Shown here: one piece after another, positions 11,388-20,212 of the stretch
Layout of the letters: each line of letters begins with the position of its first letter
Position numbering within the stretch: the stretch's first letter is position 1
DNA from: Epiperipatus broadwayi
Lineage: Eukaryota > Onychophora > Udeonychophora > Euonychophora > Peripatidae
Reading direction: 5' to 3'
Length of the DNA: 64,000 bases
Assembly: GCA_028023455.1 (NCBI GenBank)
Contig: JAQFVV010006452.1
Location: forward strand, 610,501-674,500
Translations under genes and position numbers: made by a program
The notes under the pieces: model-generated
Database searches by the model: none
Told to the model about the DNA's origin: nothing
The model's input: only the letters and a program-made list of their open reading frames with translations

Positions 11388-11595
11388 TTATAAATATTAT
11401 TTAAAAAACAAAATCATTTACTGTTTGTTTAGTAACAATTTGTTTGTGTAATGGCGTCATTTCATTAAGATCACAAATCACTTTTTTTTTGATTGGGAAT
11501 GTCATTCTTAAAAGTTGTTAGTGTGAAAGTTATATATAGTTAATGTCTTTTTATAAATATTATTAAAAAACAAATCATTTACTGTTTGTTTAATG
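11388..11595. repeat. Direct duplication, ~45-60 bp, 165 bp apart
   Basis: The segment TTTTTATAAATATTATT...CATTTACTGTTTGTTTA occurs twice with small differences. A local duplication of unknown origin. Confidence 0.7.
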
Positions 11596-11654
11596 TATAT
11601 TTCTTATTGAAAATGATGAATGTGTTTATTATGTTTTTACTTTTATTTATTTTT

Positions 11655-11930
11655 AGTCCTGCAACACACAGCATGTATTATACCTACTGCACCTGGACAC
11701 ATTAATATCAACCTCCTGATAACTTTGTACTCTTGCCAAAATACCATGTACGAGATCCATGTACACGTTTTTGTTTTTCAAAAAAAAAGTCATGTACAAG
11801 ATCCGTGTACACATTATTTTGGTCAGATCCCAAGATTACAAAGTTATCACTGAATTGATATGAATCTGAACAGGTACAGTAGGTATAATACATGCACCAT
11901 GTTCTAGCTCTAATACCAAAGTACCGTTTT
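11655..11930. repeat. Inverted-repeat element, unnamed family
   Basis: Left arm near 11668 (TGTATTATACCTACTG...GATAACTTTGTA) is repeated in inverted form at 11835-11895. The centre holds two direct copies of ATGTAC(G/A)AGATCC. The sequence GGTACTTTGGTATTAGA, found inverted at the right edge, also occurs directly near 10866, so this is a dispersed repeat. No hammerhead core was found. Confidence 0.7.
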
Positions 11931-12641
11931 ATCATAACCCATTTTATCTATAAATTTTAGTTCCATATGGGAATTTATCTTGAGAATAATTAAATATTGT
12001 GCTAAACTTATTTCATAAGAATAATGCATAATTTAGTTTCAATAAAAAAAGGTTATTGCAATTAATAGTCCATGAAAATATTTTTTTTGTATTTCATTAT
12101 CTTTGCTATTATCTAATATATCTCAGCGATAACATTTCTGAGAAATATAAAGTTGTCATTTTTTTAAGAATAATAGTTGTGTCTTTTAACAAAGTTCAAT
12201 TTTTTGCTTGTAAAATAAAAACTGATTCCTTAATTTATATATCCTTAAGTGATTTTCAAAATTATTTCATGTAAATTGGTCTGTACTCTTTATTAACTTT
12301 TTATTTATATTTATACCCCTGCCCCCAAATTTTGTATGAAAACTATAAATTCTAATGGCATTATATTTTTAGCAATGGTCTCAAAGTTAATCTACTATCA
12401 TTCTTTACTAATGAAAGTTTTTAATGTAGGCATAGTAAAGGTTTCTTGATGGACCTTGGGATAATAAAGTTGTTTCATAAGCTTCCTTCCTCATTGTTTA
12501 TTACTTGGATTGTATTTATCTACTGATATTTTTTAGAATAGCTATTTATGTCTGAAACTTTTGAATTTACAAATATTTTGATAATTATATTATTTTTGAT
12601 TTGTAAACCTTTCTTATTGCATATTTATAATAATCATTATC

Positions 12642-13286
12642 TCTAAATTAAACTTTAAATTAAACATAAATCGATATATATATATATATATGTAAACAAA
12701 GAGAATAAATCACTCTCTGTCAGGCTATATCTTAAAAGGACTCTAAATGTTGAACAAAGGATCAAGGATAGAATGAATCCACCTATTCTTGGTAACTGAT
12801 GTTTATAATCATACTTTGTCAACATTGTTAGTAATTTAGAGTGAAATTAATTTATCAACCAGATGGAATATAAGACATAAGAGTTATTAAACTCATAATT
12901 AATTATACAAGGCTGGAAACAGAATCTCACTTTTAACATTTTGATTATAATAATTAAACAAGATTTAATATACAAACTTTAAATTAAACATCAAAAAGAA
13001 TAAATCACTCTCCTGAGGCTATGACTTAAAAGTACTTTAAATATTGAACAAAGTATCAAGAATATAATTAATTATGAGTTTAATAACTCTTAAGTGTCAT
13101 ATCCTATCTGGTTGATAAATTAATTTTACTTTGAATTACCAATAATATTGACAAAGATATGCTTATAAACATCAGAGGTACCAAGAATAGGTGGATTCAT
13201 TCTATTCATGATACTTTGTTTAACATTTAGAGTGCTTTTAAGTCATAGCCTGTGGGAGAGTAATTTGCTCCCTTTGTTTACATTTG
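12642..13286. mobile_element. 645-bp inverted-repeat element with 13-bp TSD
   Basis: Flanked by the perfect direct repeat AATAATCATTATC (12629-12641 and 13287-13299). Arms of about 220 bp face each other. The left begins TGTAAACAAAG and the right ends CTTTGTTTACA, with the boundary phrase ACTCTTA near the centre. An inner partial copy begins near 12992 after a second copy of AACTTTAAATTAAACAT, which suggests a nested event. Non-coding. I see no GAAA-bearing hammerhead core. Confidence 0.82.
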
Positions 13287-13861
13287 AATAATCATTATCA
13301 TAAATTCTTCAAATCAAAAAATTTCTTTTTAAGTAATCCCTTAACCTTTTAACCGCTAATTATATTATTGGCCTGAGTGAGTTAAAAATCAAGACTTTTA
13401 ATTGGCCAAGACAAAGTCAATTGTCAAAATATATTCAACCTTTTAATATCATATTCACTTTAGATTCGTTTGTAAAAAGTATATTAATAATTTGTCAGGT
13501 TATGAAAGTGAATGAAAGTTCTTTCAAAAATAAATTTCTATTTGTTTATTGTAGAAATATTTCATAATGGCAAAATTAAAAGCTAAACTTAGTAATGAAT
13601 AAAAAGAGTTTGCTGACGTAAATGTTTTTTTCTTCAGTTTTATGTTACAAAAAAGTAAATATTTTTTTTGCTAAAAACTAAATATTTTTACTAAAATCTT
13701 AAATATTTTTTTTAATAATTTAGTTTTTAGCATTATTTTACTTAAATAATTCATAATTTCTCAAAAAATACTTTATAATGGTCTAAAACACTGATTTATC
13801 ATTTTTGAATTGAAAATCTTAGCATTCTTCTTTGATTAGGCGGTTTCTTTGTCCTTGCCAG

Positions 13862-13970
13862 CCAATCAGAATGTCTTTCATGGCTGAGAGCCAATCACTG
13901 ACAAGCTTCCTTCTTTGTTTAGGTTTACCGACAGTTTTATTGATTTTTTACTTGTAAAATAATTCAGAAG
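13862..13970 (+). promoter_or_regulatory. Candidate promoter with paired CCAAT boxes
   Basis: Two CCAAT boxes (13862-13866 and 13891-13895) sit 29 bp apart in a GC-raised stretch, about 80-110 bp upstream of ATG 13971. A perfect CRE palindrome TGACGTCA is at 14055-14062 and a related TGACGTAA lies near 13613. No TATA box is obvious. The cluster is suggestive only. Confidence 0.35.
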
Positions 13971-14057
13971 ATGGCAGCATCTTACAGAACTTTTAAAAAC
14001 CTAACGAATGACTGTAAAACGGCTATCCTAGCATTAAAAATAACAGAATTAGAGTGA
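13971..14057 (+). CDS. Possible 28-residue ORF or first coding exon
   Basis: ATG in strong Kozak context (AAGATGG) opens a 28-codon ORF whose protein starts MAASYRTFKNLTND and ends LALKITELE. It is predicted soluble, with a possible short helix at the C-terminus. It stops at a TGA that overlaps the CRE palindrome. Candidate donors (AAAG|GTCTCA, AAAG|GTTAAT) follow within 45 bp, but only after the stop. The composition is far from the low-complexity background and the upstream CCAAT boxes fit a gene start. I do not recognise a family. It could be a micropeptide, a first exon with a misplaced stop, or chance. Confidence 0.3.
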   Translation: MAASYRTFKNLTNDCKTAILALKITELE

Positions 14058-14065
14058 CGTCAATC

Positions 14066-15024
14066 GTCGACAAAAGGTCTCATAAGCATCATCAGAAAGG
14101 TTAATATGTTAATATATTAATAAAAAAAAGGTAATAATATTCGTAAATAATATACTTAATGAACTTAACCCAAGAAATGATTATTGATTAGTGAGATGAA
14201 AGATATGTGTTAATGCTAAGCTAGAAAGATCAAAGTTATTAAGAAAATTTGTTTAATGATTGATATATTTAATTTTCAACAATACTCCAATGAATTTATT
14301 ATAAAATTAAAAATTATTTAAAATATTAACAGATTTGATGACAATGACTTAGACATAACTGAATGCAATAAAAAACACAACTAATATTTTATTAATGATT
14401 TCTATGTAGTTTTGCCAATACAAAAAAGCAGCATTAAATTTTCAATTAAGAAGACAATGTAGGAAAAAAAAACAATATAAAATTATTTTTAATGATCCAT
14501 TTGAAAAAACTAATTAACTGGAATTTTGTATTGTGGTACTTAAAATGTCAATGGTGATATAAGAGAATACAACTATGAATTGGAAAGAAAAGTCACAGAA
14601 GAAAATAAAAATCTCAAAAATATAAAACAATATTTGGGTATAAAAGAAATATTGTTGTAGCAGTAAAATAATGGTGCTAAATAAGAGACAATATCATGAA
14701 GATTTTTACAAATAACTATATAAAAATCAAATAAAAAAATAACATCCACTGATGAAATTATTATCAATATTTTAAAAGAAGCAAATGAAAAAAAAATTGT
14801 TGGCAAAGTTATACAACCAATGTCTAAATAATAAAGATATATCATAGTTTGAAGCAATGCAGTAATGATATTTATAAAATGTAAAAAGTACCATGATAGA
14901 AATTAAAGACATATTTTTACTCTATTAATTCTATTTAGTGTTTTTAAAATTCATTTCCATAAAAATTTGCCCTCAAAAAATGATTTAAAAAATTAATTTT
15001 AAAAGTAATTATAGTACTATAAAC
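14066..15024. other. AT-rich intergenic DNA
   Basis: Nothing recognised. A 94-codon minus-strand ORF (14573-14857) is hydrophobic, AT-driven and without family features, so it is not called. Confidence 0.45.
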
Positions 15025-15038
15025 ATATCCAATATTAA

Positions 15039-15290
15039 AGCACTAAACATCACATAATCAAGTAGAGATAAAAGGTGGCTGCTGGAGAGTTTTATTAGTT
15101 CCTAAGATCTAGGTGCAGTGCTCTCAGATCCAAGGCTCCTCACTGATGAAGGCCATAAGTCAGAAACTAGTCTGGGAATATTAGATGAGTAGCATTAGAT
15201 AGGGATTTTATGCACAAGCCTTCTGGCATCCATTGATTACTCTGGATTGCATTGAGTGGTACTATTGTATGGAGAGTTTTGTCTGTTCTA
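15039..15290 (+). mobile_element. Family A element, 252 bp, with intact hammerhead
   Basis: Flanked by a perfect 14-bp TSD ATATCCAATATTAA (15025-15038 and 15291-15304). The first ~20 bp are an inverted copy of the 3' tip (CACTAAACATCACATAATCA). The rest is one plus-strand arm from AGTAGAGATAAAAGGTGG through the hammerhead to GAGAGTTTTGTCTGTTCTA. Non-coding, dispersed as RNA by inference. Confidence 0.9.
15137..15178 (+). ncRNA. Hammerhead ribozyme (family A), core intact
   Basis: 5' stem I strand TCCTCA, core CTGATGA, stem II GGC-cataa-GTC (one G-U pair), GAAA, palindromic stem III ACTAGT, cleavage-site C, then TGGGAA. Every core residue of a minimal type I hammerhead is present. The position next to stem II is an A-A opposition where G-C is usual, so activity may be low as a monomer. 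Palindromic stem III favours a dimer. Confidence 0.8.
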
Positions 15291-15877
15291 ATATCCAATA
15301 TTAATAGGAAGTATATAAAAGGAATTTGTGGTATTATTGTATGGAGAGTTTGAATTTGTTCATTATTAAAAGCATTTGATTTTTCCAAGGTGCCTACAAT
15401 TTTGGAATAGTAAAATAAATTCTGAAGAGGATTGGATTACATTATGTTATTAAGAAGAGCCAAAAAGATTATTAGCATTTCTAAAGGATAAGTTAGGGAG
15501 TTCTATTTTTTCAAAACTTTTTACAGTAATTTTATATGAAATATTTCGTAAATTGAAATATTAAAAAATAAACTTATTTAACAACAAGAGTTTGAATATG
15601 ATATTATTTTGCAAGTAATACTTCAAAGTTTTAGGAAATGTAACAAAAGCTATCAGACAAAAATAAAAAGGACTAAAATTAGCACTAAAATCTAGAATAA
15701 TGTTAAATAACATTTCAAAAAAAAAAGAAATAAAAAAATTTAACAACTAGACATATTTAATCATATTGTTAATATATAGGGTATATGAGCACAGACTTCC
15801 ACATGACCCACCACTCTCCACACTATCTCATAACACTGATACACTTGAACACACATATGTTGAAAAGATAAATAATC

Positions 15878-15921
15878 ACCAATATATGTATTTCATGCTA
15901 AACCAGCAATCATCAGTTGGT
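15878..15921 (-). ncRNA. Hammerhead ribozyme (family B), core intact
   Basis: Minus strand: stem I ACCAA/TTGGT (5 bp), CTGATGA, stem II TGCT-ggttt-AGCA, GAAA, stem III segment ATACATAT, cleavage-site A. All catalytic residues are present. There is a U-U opposition beside stem II. Confidence 0.78.
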
Positions 15922-16385
15922 CCAGATTACCATCTCTACACATATATGCTATAAGTGCTCAGATATATATTTCAACATATGTGTGTTCAAGTGTATCAGT
16001 GTTATGAGATAGTGTGAAGAGTGGTGGGTCATGTGGAAGTCTGTGCTCACATATCCTATATATTACATATATAGACACAGGTATAGTTGCCTGTGTGTTT
16101 CAGTTATTACCTAGTAGAGATGTCTGCCCATCCCTTGTATATGTATTAAATGGATTATGTCCTGTACATGAGGGGTCAGATTAACCTTAGGTCAACATGG
16201 GTGTGACATGAATCTCAGCCTCAGGGTGGCCTTTGAGCATTCCATTATCAGATTTTCAAATGGATAGATGGTTGAAGAGTTGGAGTGTGGAGTAGATTGA
16301 AGCCTGTCCATTAAAACATGAGGATTGGCTATCTTAATATATATCTGAGCACTTATAGCATATATGTGTAGAGATGGTAATCTGG

Positions 16386-16430
16386 ACGAACTGATGATTG
16401 CTGGTTTAGCATGAAATACGTATATTGGTG
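16386..16430 (+). ncRNA. Hammerhead ribozyme (family B), core intact
   Basis: CTGATGA, stem II TGCT/AGCA, GAAA, fully palindromic stem III ATACGTAT, cleavage-site A. Stem I is ACGAA/TTGGT with one mismatch against the ACCAA of the 15878 copy. Located in the outward-facing plus arm of the 15777-16580 element. Confidence 0.78.
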
Positions 16431-16595
16431 ATTATTTATCTTTTCAACATTTATGTGTTTAAGTGTATCAGTGTAAGATAGTGTGGAGAGTGGTGGGTCA
16501 TGTGGAAGTCTGTGCTCATATACCCTATATATTACATATATAGACACAGGTATATAATAGCCTGTATGTTTCAGTTATTACATATTGTTAATATA

Positions 16596-17185
16596 AATAA
16601 AAACAATTTATCCAAAGCACTTTGAATACTTTTTAGCAAAACCCTTTATTTATATATATATACATACATCTATGTTTTGACTGTCCTACAGTCTTCTTCA
16701 GAGCTATGATATAATGAACAAAATAAAATACATAACTATATAAATAATACAATAAAATGTAAACAATAAAAAACTAAAGACAACATAAAATATATAAAAG
16801 AACCTAATAAAACTAAAATAAATAATCAATCCAGTTAATATAAAATAAAATATACAATATAAGTATAAAATAAATATAAATTGTATGTGTATATTCCTAA
16901 CTATATACATATATTTTCAAGAACAACTATTAATCCAAACATATTATTCATTTTTATTATTTTTAATAATCTCCTAATTACTTCTATTTTTTATAAACTT
17001 AAACTTTATGATTATTAACTCCACCTCAATTAAATTCTTAATTTTTATTCATATAATTGTCAGTTAATAGCTCTGAAGAAGACTGCAGGACAGTCAAAAT
17101 GTAGGTGTATGTATATATGTACAAATAAAAAGTTTTGCTAAAAAGTTGTTTGAAGCGGTTTGGATAAATTTTATTTATATAGGAT
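16596..17185. mobile_element. Family C inverted-repeat element, ~590 bp
   Basis: It lies immediately next to the right TSD of the family B element. Arms of about 110 bp are inverted: left AAGCACTTTGAATACTTTTTAGC to GTCTTCTTCAGAGC, right GCTCTGAAGAAGACTGCAGG to TTTGGATAAATTTTATTTATA. The centre (about 350 bp) is low-complexity AT. Each arm carries a CTGAAGA-hairpin-AAAA motif resembling the decayed hammerheads found in Penelope-like element termini. No TSD was identified. Confidence 0.75.
17070..17104 (+). ncRNA. Hammerhead-like relic (family C)
   Basis: CTGAAGA (position 7 is variable in hammerheads), stem II GACTG/CAGTC, then AAAA where GAAA is needed. The mirror copy is at 16673-16705. Probably inactive, and the identification rests on layout only. 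Confidence 0.4.
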
Positions 17186-17221
17186 ATTACAGCAAAATAA
17201 AGAAAAGTGTGATTTTGGTAA

Positions 17222-17475
17222 TATTTCTGATAAGTAAAAAATGGGGCTTTACCAGTATATGCATATAGGTCAGAAACTTGAACACTTAGTAGAAAAGCTA
17301 TTTACAGACTTTAGATCACATTGTGGAATGTGGAAACATGTATGTCAGAAATAACAATGAAAAATCAAATGTGCAATACATGGATAAGAGAAAAAAACAG
17401 AAATCATTAACATCATTGAAAAAATTAAATAACTGGAATCTAGATTGACTTAATTTGTTGTCAGAGAAAGTGGAA
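17222..17475 (+). pseudogene. RTE-type LINE remnant
   Basis: The plus strand reads, with several stops, GALPVYAYRSET, TLSRKAIYRL, MCNTWIREKN. It is collinear with CALPVFTYGSETWTLNKRAIQRL and CNVWVREQ of the LINE fragment at 1040-1725. Heavily decayed, about 80 residues of the post-RT region. Confidence 0.75.
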
Positions 17476-18011
17476 ATTGACTGAAGTCTTAAAGAGGATA
17501 TAATTTAATATTTTTAACAGATAAATATATAGTACATGTAGTTAATTAATAAATATAAACACCATTTTTTTACACGAAGGCTAAATCTAAGGTCAAGATG
17601 TGATTGATCAATTAAAAACATATTTTAATTAGAAGTCATTTGAAGAAGTTTAATTTTGTTTTCTTTCAGCCTGAAGAACCAGTCTGATTGGTTATTGGAC
17701 TTTAATACACTTTGGCTGTTATTTTAACTTCATTTAAAAACTGGAATTCACGTTTATTAATTAATCTTTATATATATGTACATTACATTATAAAAAAATA
17801 TATTATTGTTTTTAAACATTTTTTATTTTACTTTTAAAAACAACTTTTAATTTTATTTTATTTTATTATTTAATTACAATTTTATCATCTTAAATAAATG
17901 TAAATATTAATTAATATTTAAAAAAAAACATATTTTGTTTTAACAACTTAAAAAAAAAATCAGCTAAAGTTTAAAATTGTGTATGTGTTACGGTATAAAA
18001 TAAGCTTTATT

Positions 18012-18236
18012 AAATTCATACCCTCTACAGGCTTAAACCTCCATATATATGTAATGTATGTGGGATTCAAGCTCAGACTTTCACATGACCCTCAACTCTC
18101 CATGCCATCTCATATTGCTGACCCACCTGATCACACATATGTTGTATTATTTATCTTTTCAACATATGTGTGATCAGGTGGGTAAGTAATATGAGATGGC
18201 ATGGAGAGTTGAGGGTCGTGTGAAAGTCTGAGTTTG
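18012..18236. mobile_element. Family B element, 225-bp palindrome without ribozyme
   Basis: Perfect 13-bp TSD AATAAGCTTTATT (17999-18011 and 18237-18249). The two arms are the family B 3' region in opposite orientation, joined at CACACATATGTTG / TATTATTTATCTTTTC. Both were cut back just downstream of where the hammerhead would be. The outer left end extends further (ACAGGCTTAAACC) than the right. Confidence 0.88.
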
Positions 18237-18249
18237 AATAAGCTTTATT

Positions 18250-19333
18250 GTTGAAAAAAAACATTTACATGGTGTATCATAATTATCTAATTTTATCTGC
18301 CCATATTGATTTTTTTAAAATTTAATAACATTTCTGAAAATTATTAAAATAACGTTATAGTTTTATTTTAAAATATTTTATGAATCTTTTAATTGTAGTA
18401 ATAAAGCATCATATCAGAATAGATAATTTTTTGAATGAAATAAAATGACAAATCAAAACAATGGTATTCCTAAATACAAACTCTATTACTGATCTAATTT
18501 TCTCTTTTCATTTCAAGATCCGATTTATAGTAACAAAAATACCTATCCTGAAGGTACATAGCACTTCCATGAATCTCTGAAAACCAGATTGGCATGACAC
18601 TATTTTACTATTAATCCCAAAACTATTTTAAATTTTATTTGTTAAAGAACATCGAGCTTGCTTTAAATTTTGGCAATTATATTAACGGCATTATTTAAAT
18701 TTAAAAAATTATAATTTTGACATTTATATTTGCATTTTAAAATACATATTTTGAATAATATTTGTAAAAAACACGTATACGAACAGGAGAGAATGTTTAA
18801 ACATATTTTTTAATTATTATTGTATAGTTTCATTATTTTTATTCTAATTCCAAATTTATTAATTTTTTACTATTTTAACTTGATATAAATACATGTATAT
18901 TAATATTTATTTATAAATAATTTGACTTTTATTTTTCTTTTCTTTTTTTTTCTAAATAAACGTAATAAAATTATAATAGTCATAAAACTTTAAAGTAGAT
19001 TTTAATTATTATGAATTTTATGTCCTGCTTTCAATGAGTAAATAATTCTTTCCAATTAGTACTTATTAGCAGTTAACAAGATTGCGATAGTCAAAAGCTC
19101 ATAAAAATAGTTTGAATTGGAATTGTTAAATTTCTTGCGAACTCATAATAAGTCATTTAATTTTTGACAATTCGACACATTTAATATTATCAGCACGAAT
19201 TGGACACTAAAATTCTTTTTAAAAAATTAAAATTTTGTAAAAGAAGAAATATTACATTTTTTTTTTTTAAATAACACTTGTTAAATAAATACTAAAAAAA
19301 TAAGATGAACAGAAATAATATAAAAATTTTAAG
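18250..19333. other. AT-rich intergenic DNA
   Basis: No gene or recognised repeat. Long A and T runs throughout. Confidence 0.45.
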
Positions 19334-19457
19334 TGATTACTTAGTTAAAACAGGCAAAACTCTCCATACGTATTGCCACTCAGTGCAAGCCAGAGTAATC
19401 AATGGATGCCAGAAGGCTTATGCATAAAATCCCAATCTAGTGCCTACTCATCCAATA

Positions 19458-19499
19458 TCCACAGACTAGTTTCTGACTTGTGGCCTTCATCAGTGAGAA
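19458..19499 (-). ncRNA. Hammerhead ribozyme (family A), core intact
   Basis: Minus strand: CTGATGA, stem II GGC-cacaa-GTC, GAAA, stem III ACTAGT, cleavage-site C. Stem I TTCTCA/TGTGGA has one mismatch. Confidence 0.78.
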
Positions 19500-20018
19500 G
19501 CCTTGGATCTGAGAGCACTGCAGCTAGATCTTAGGATCTAATACAACCTTCCAGCAGCCATCTTTACTTAACTACAAAACTATGAGACTTAAATTGAAAA
19601 CACCATAATATTTTCAATTCAAGCTCATCAGCTTATATAGTCATATAAGTCTGAACTCAGTTCAGTATCTATATATTTTGGTGTCTTTGGTTCTTTAATA
19701 ACCATAGCCACCATTATCCTATTAGGCAGGATTGGTTTTAAACCAATAAACATCATGTGATCACTATTTCTTAAGACCAATTCTGCCTAATAGAATAATG
19801 GTGACTATGGTTATTAATGAACCAAAGACACCAAAATGTATAGGTACTGAACTGAGTTCAGACCTATAAGACTATATAAGCTGATTAGCTTGGATTGAAA
19901 ATATTATAGTGTTTTCAATTTAATTTCATAGTTTTGTAGTAAAGTAGAAATAAAAGGTGGCTGCTCGAGAGTTACATTAGATCCTAACATCTAGGTGCAG
20001 TGCTCTCAGATCCAAGGA

Positions 20019-20060
20019 TCCTCACTGATGAAGGACAGAAGCCAGAAACTAGTCTGGGGA
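20019..20060 (+). ncRNA. Hammerhead ribozyme (family A), stem II weakened
   Basis: Stem I TCCTCA/TGGGGA, CTGATGA, GAAA, ACTAGT, cleavage-site C. Stem II is reduced to GG/CC because the C of GGC is A here. Confidence 0.72.
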
Positions 20061-20212
20061 TATAGGATGAGTAGGCACTAGATGGGGATTTTATGCATGA
20101 CCCTTCTGGCATCCATTGATTGCTCTGGCTTGCACTGAGTGGCAATATGTATAGAGAGTTTTGCCTGTTTTAATAACAGTTAAGAGCAAGCATGTGATGA
20201 TTACTTAGTTAA

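Larger units (their letters stand above)
15777..16580. mobile_element. Family B element, 804 bp, head-to-head with a tandem dimer arm
   Basis: Flanked by a perfect 15-bp TSD CATATTGTTAATATA (15762-15776 and 16581-16595). The left arm (about 15777-15960) is one minus-oriented 3' region with a hammerhead. From about 15960 the plus strand reads: 3' region, TTTCAGTTATTAC, a ~210-bp body, a second hammerhead, and the 3' region again, ending TTTCAGTTATTA. The right arm is therefore a head-to-tail partial dimer. This organisation is expected for elements copied from multimeric or circular ribozyme RNAs. No protein-coding potential. Confidence 0.88.
19349..20197. mobile_element. Family A element, 849-bp head-to-head palindrome
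   Basis: Flanked by the perfect 15-bp TSD TGATTACTTAGTTAA (19334-19348 and 20198-20212). Two arms of about 410 bp are inverted around a short centre near 19745-19780 that contains another outer-end fragment (AAACATCATGTGATCAC). Each arm carries one hammerhead pointing outward (minus in the left arm, plus in the right). The outer boundaries differ: the left stops at AACAGGC, the right continues to AACAGTTAAGAGCAAGCATG. Non-coding. Confidence 0.92.

Noticed and set aside
14085-14110. CTGATGATGC on the minus strand as a hammerhead
   Set aside because: No GAAA within range and no stem II.
19349-20197. Classical DNA transposon with long TIRs for the family A palindromes
   Set aside because: Direct repeats of 13-15 bp, unequal arm ends, 5' truncations and single-arm copies do not fit a TIR transposase; a ribozyme and 3'-anchored structure fit retrotransposition better.
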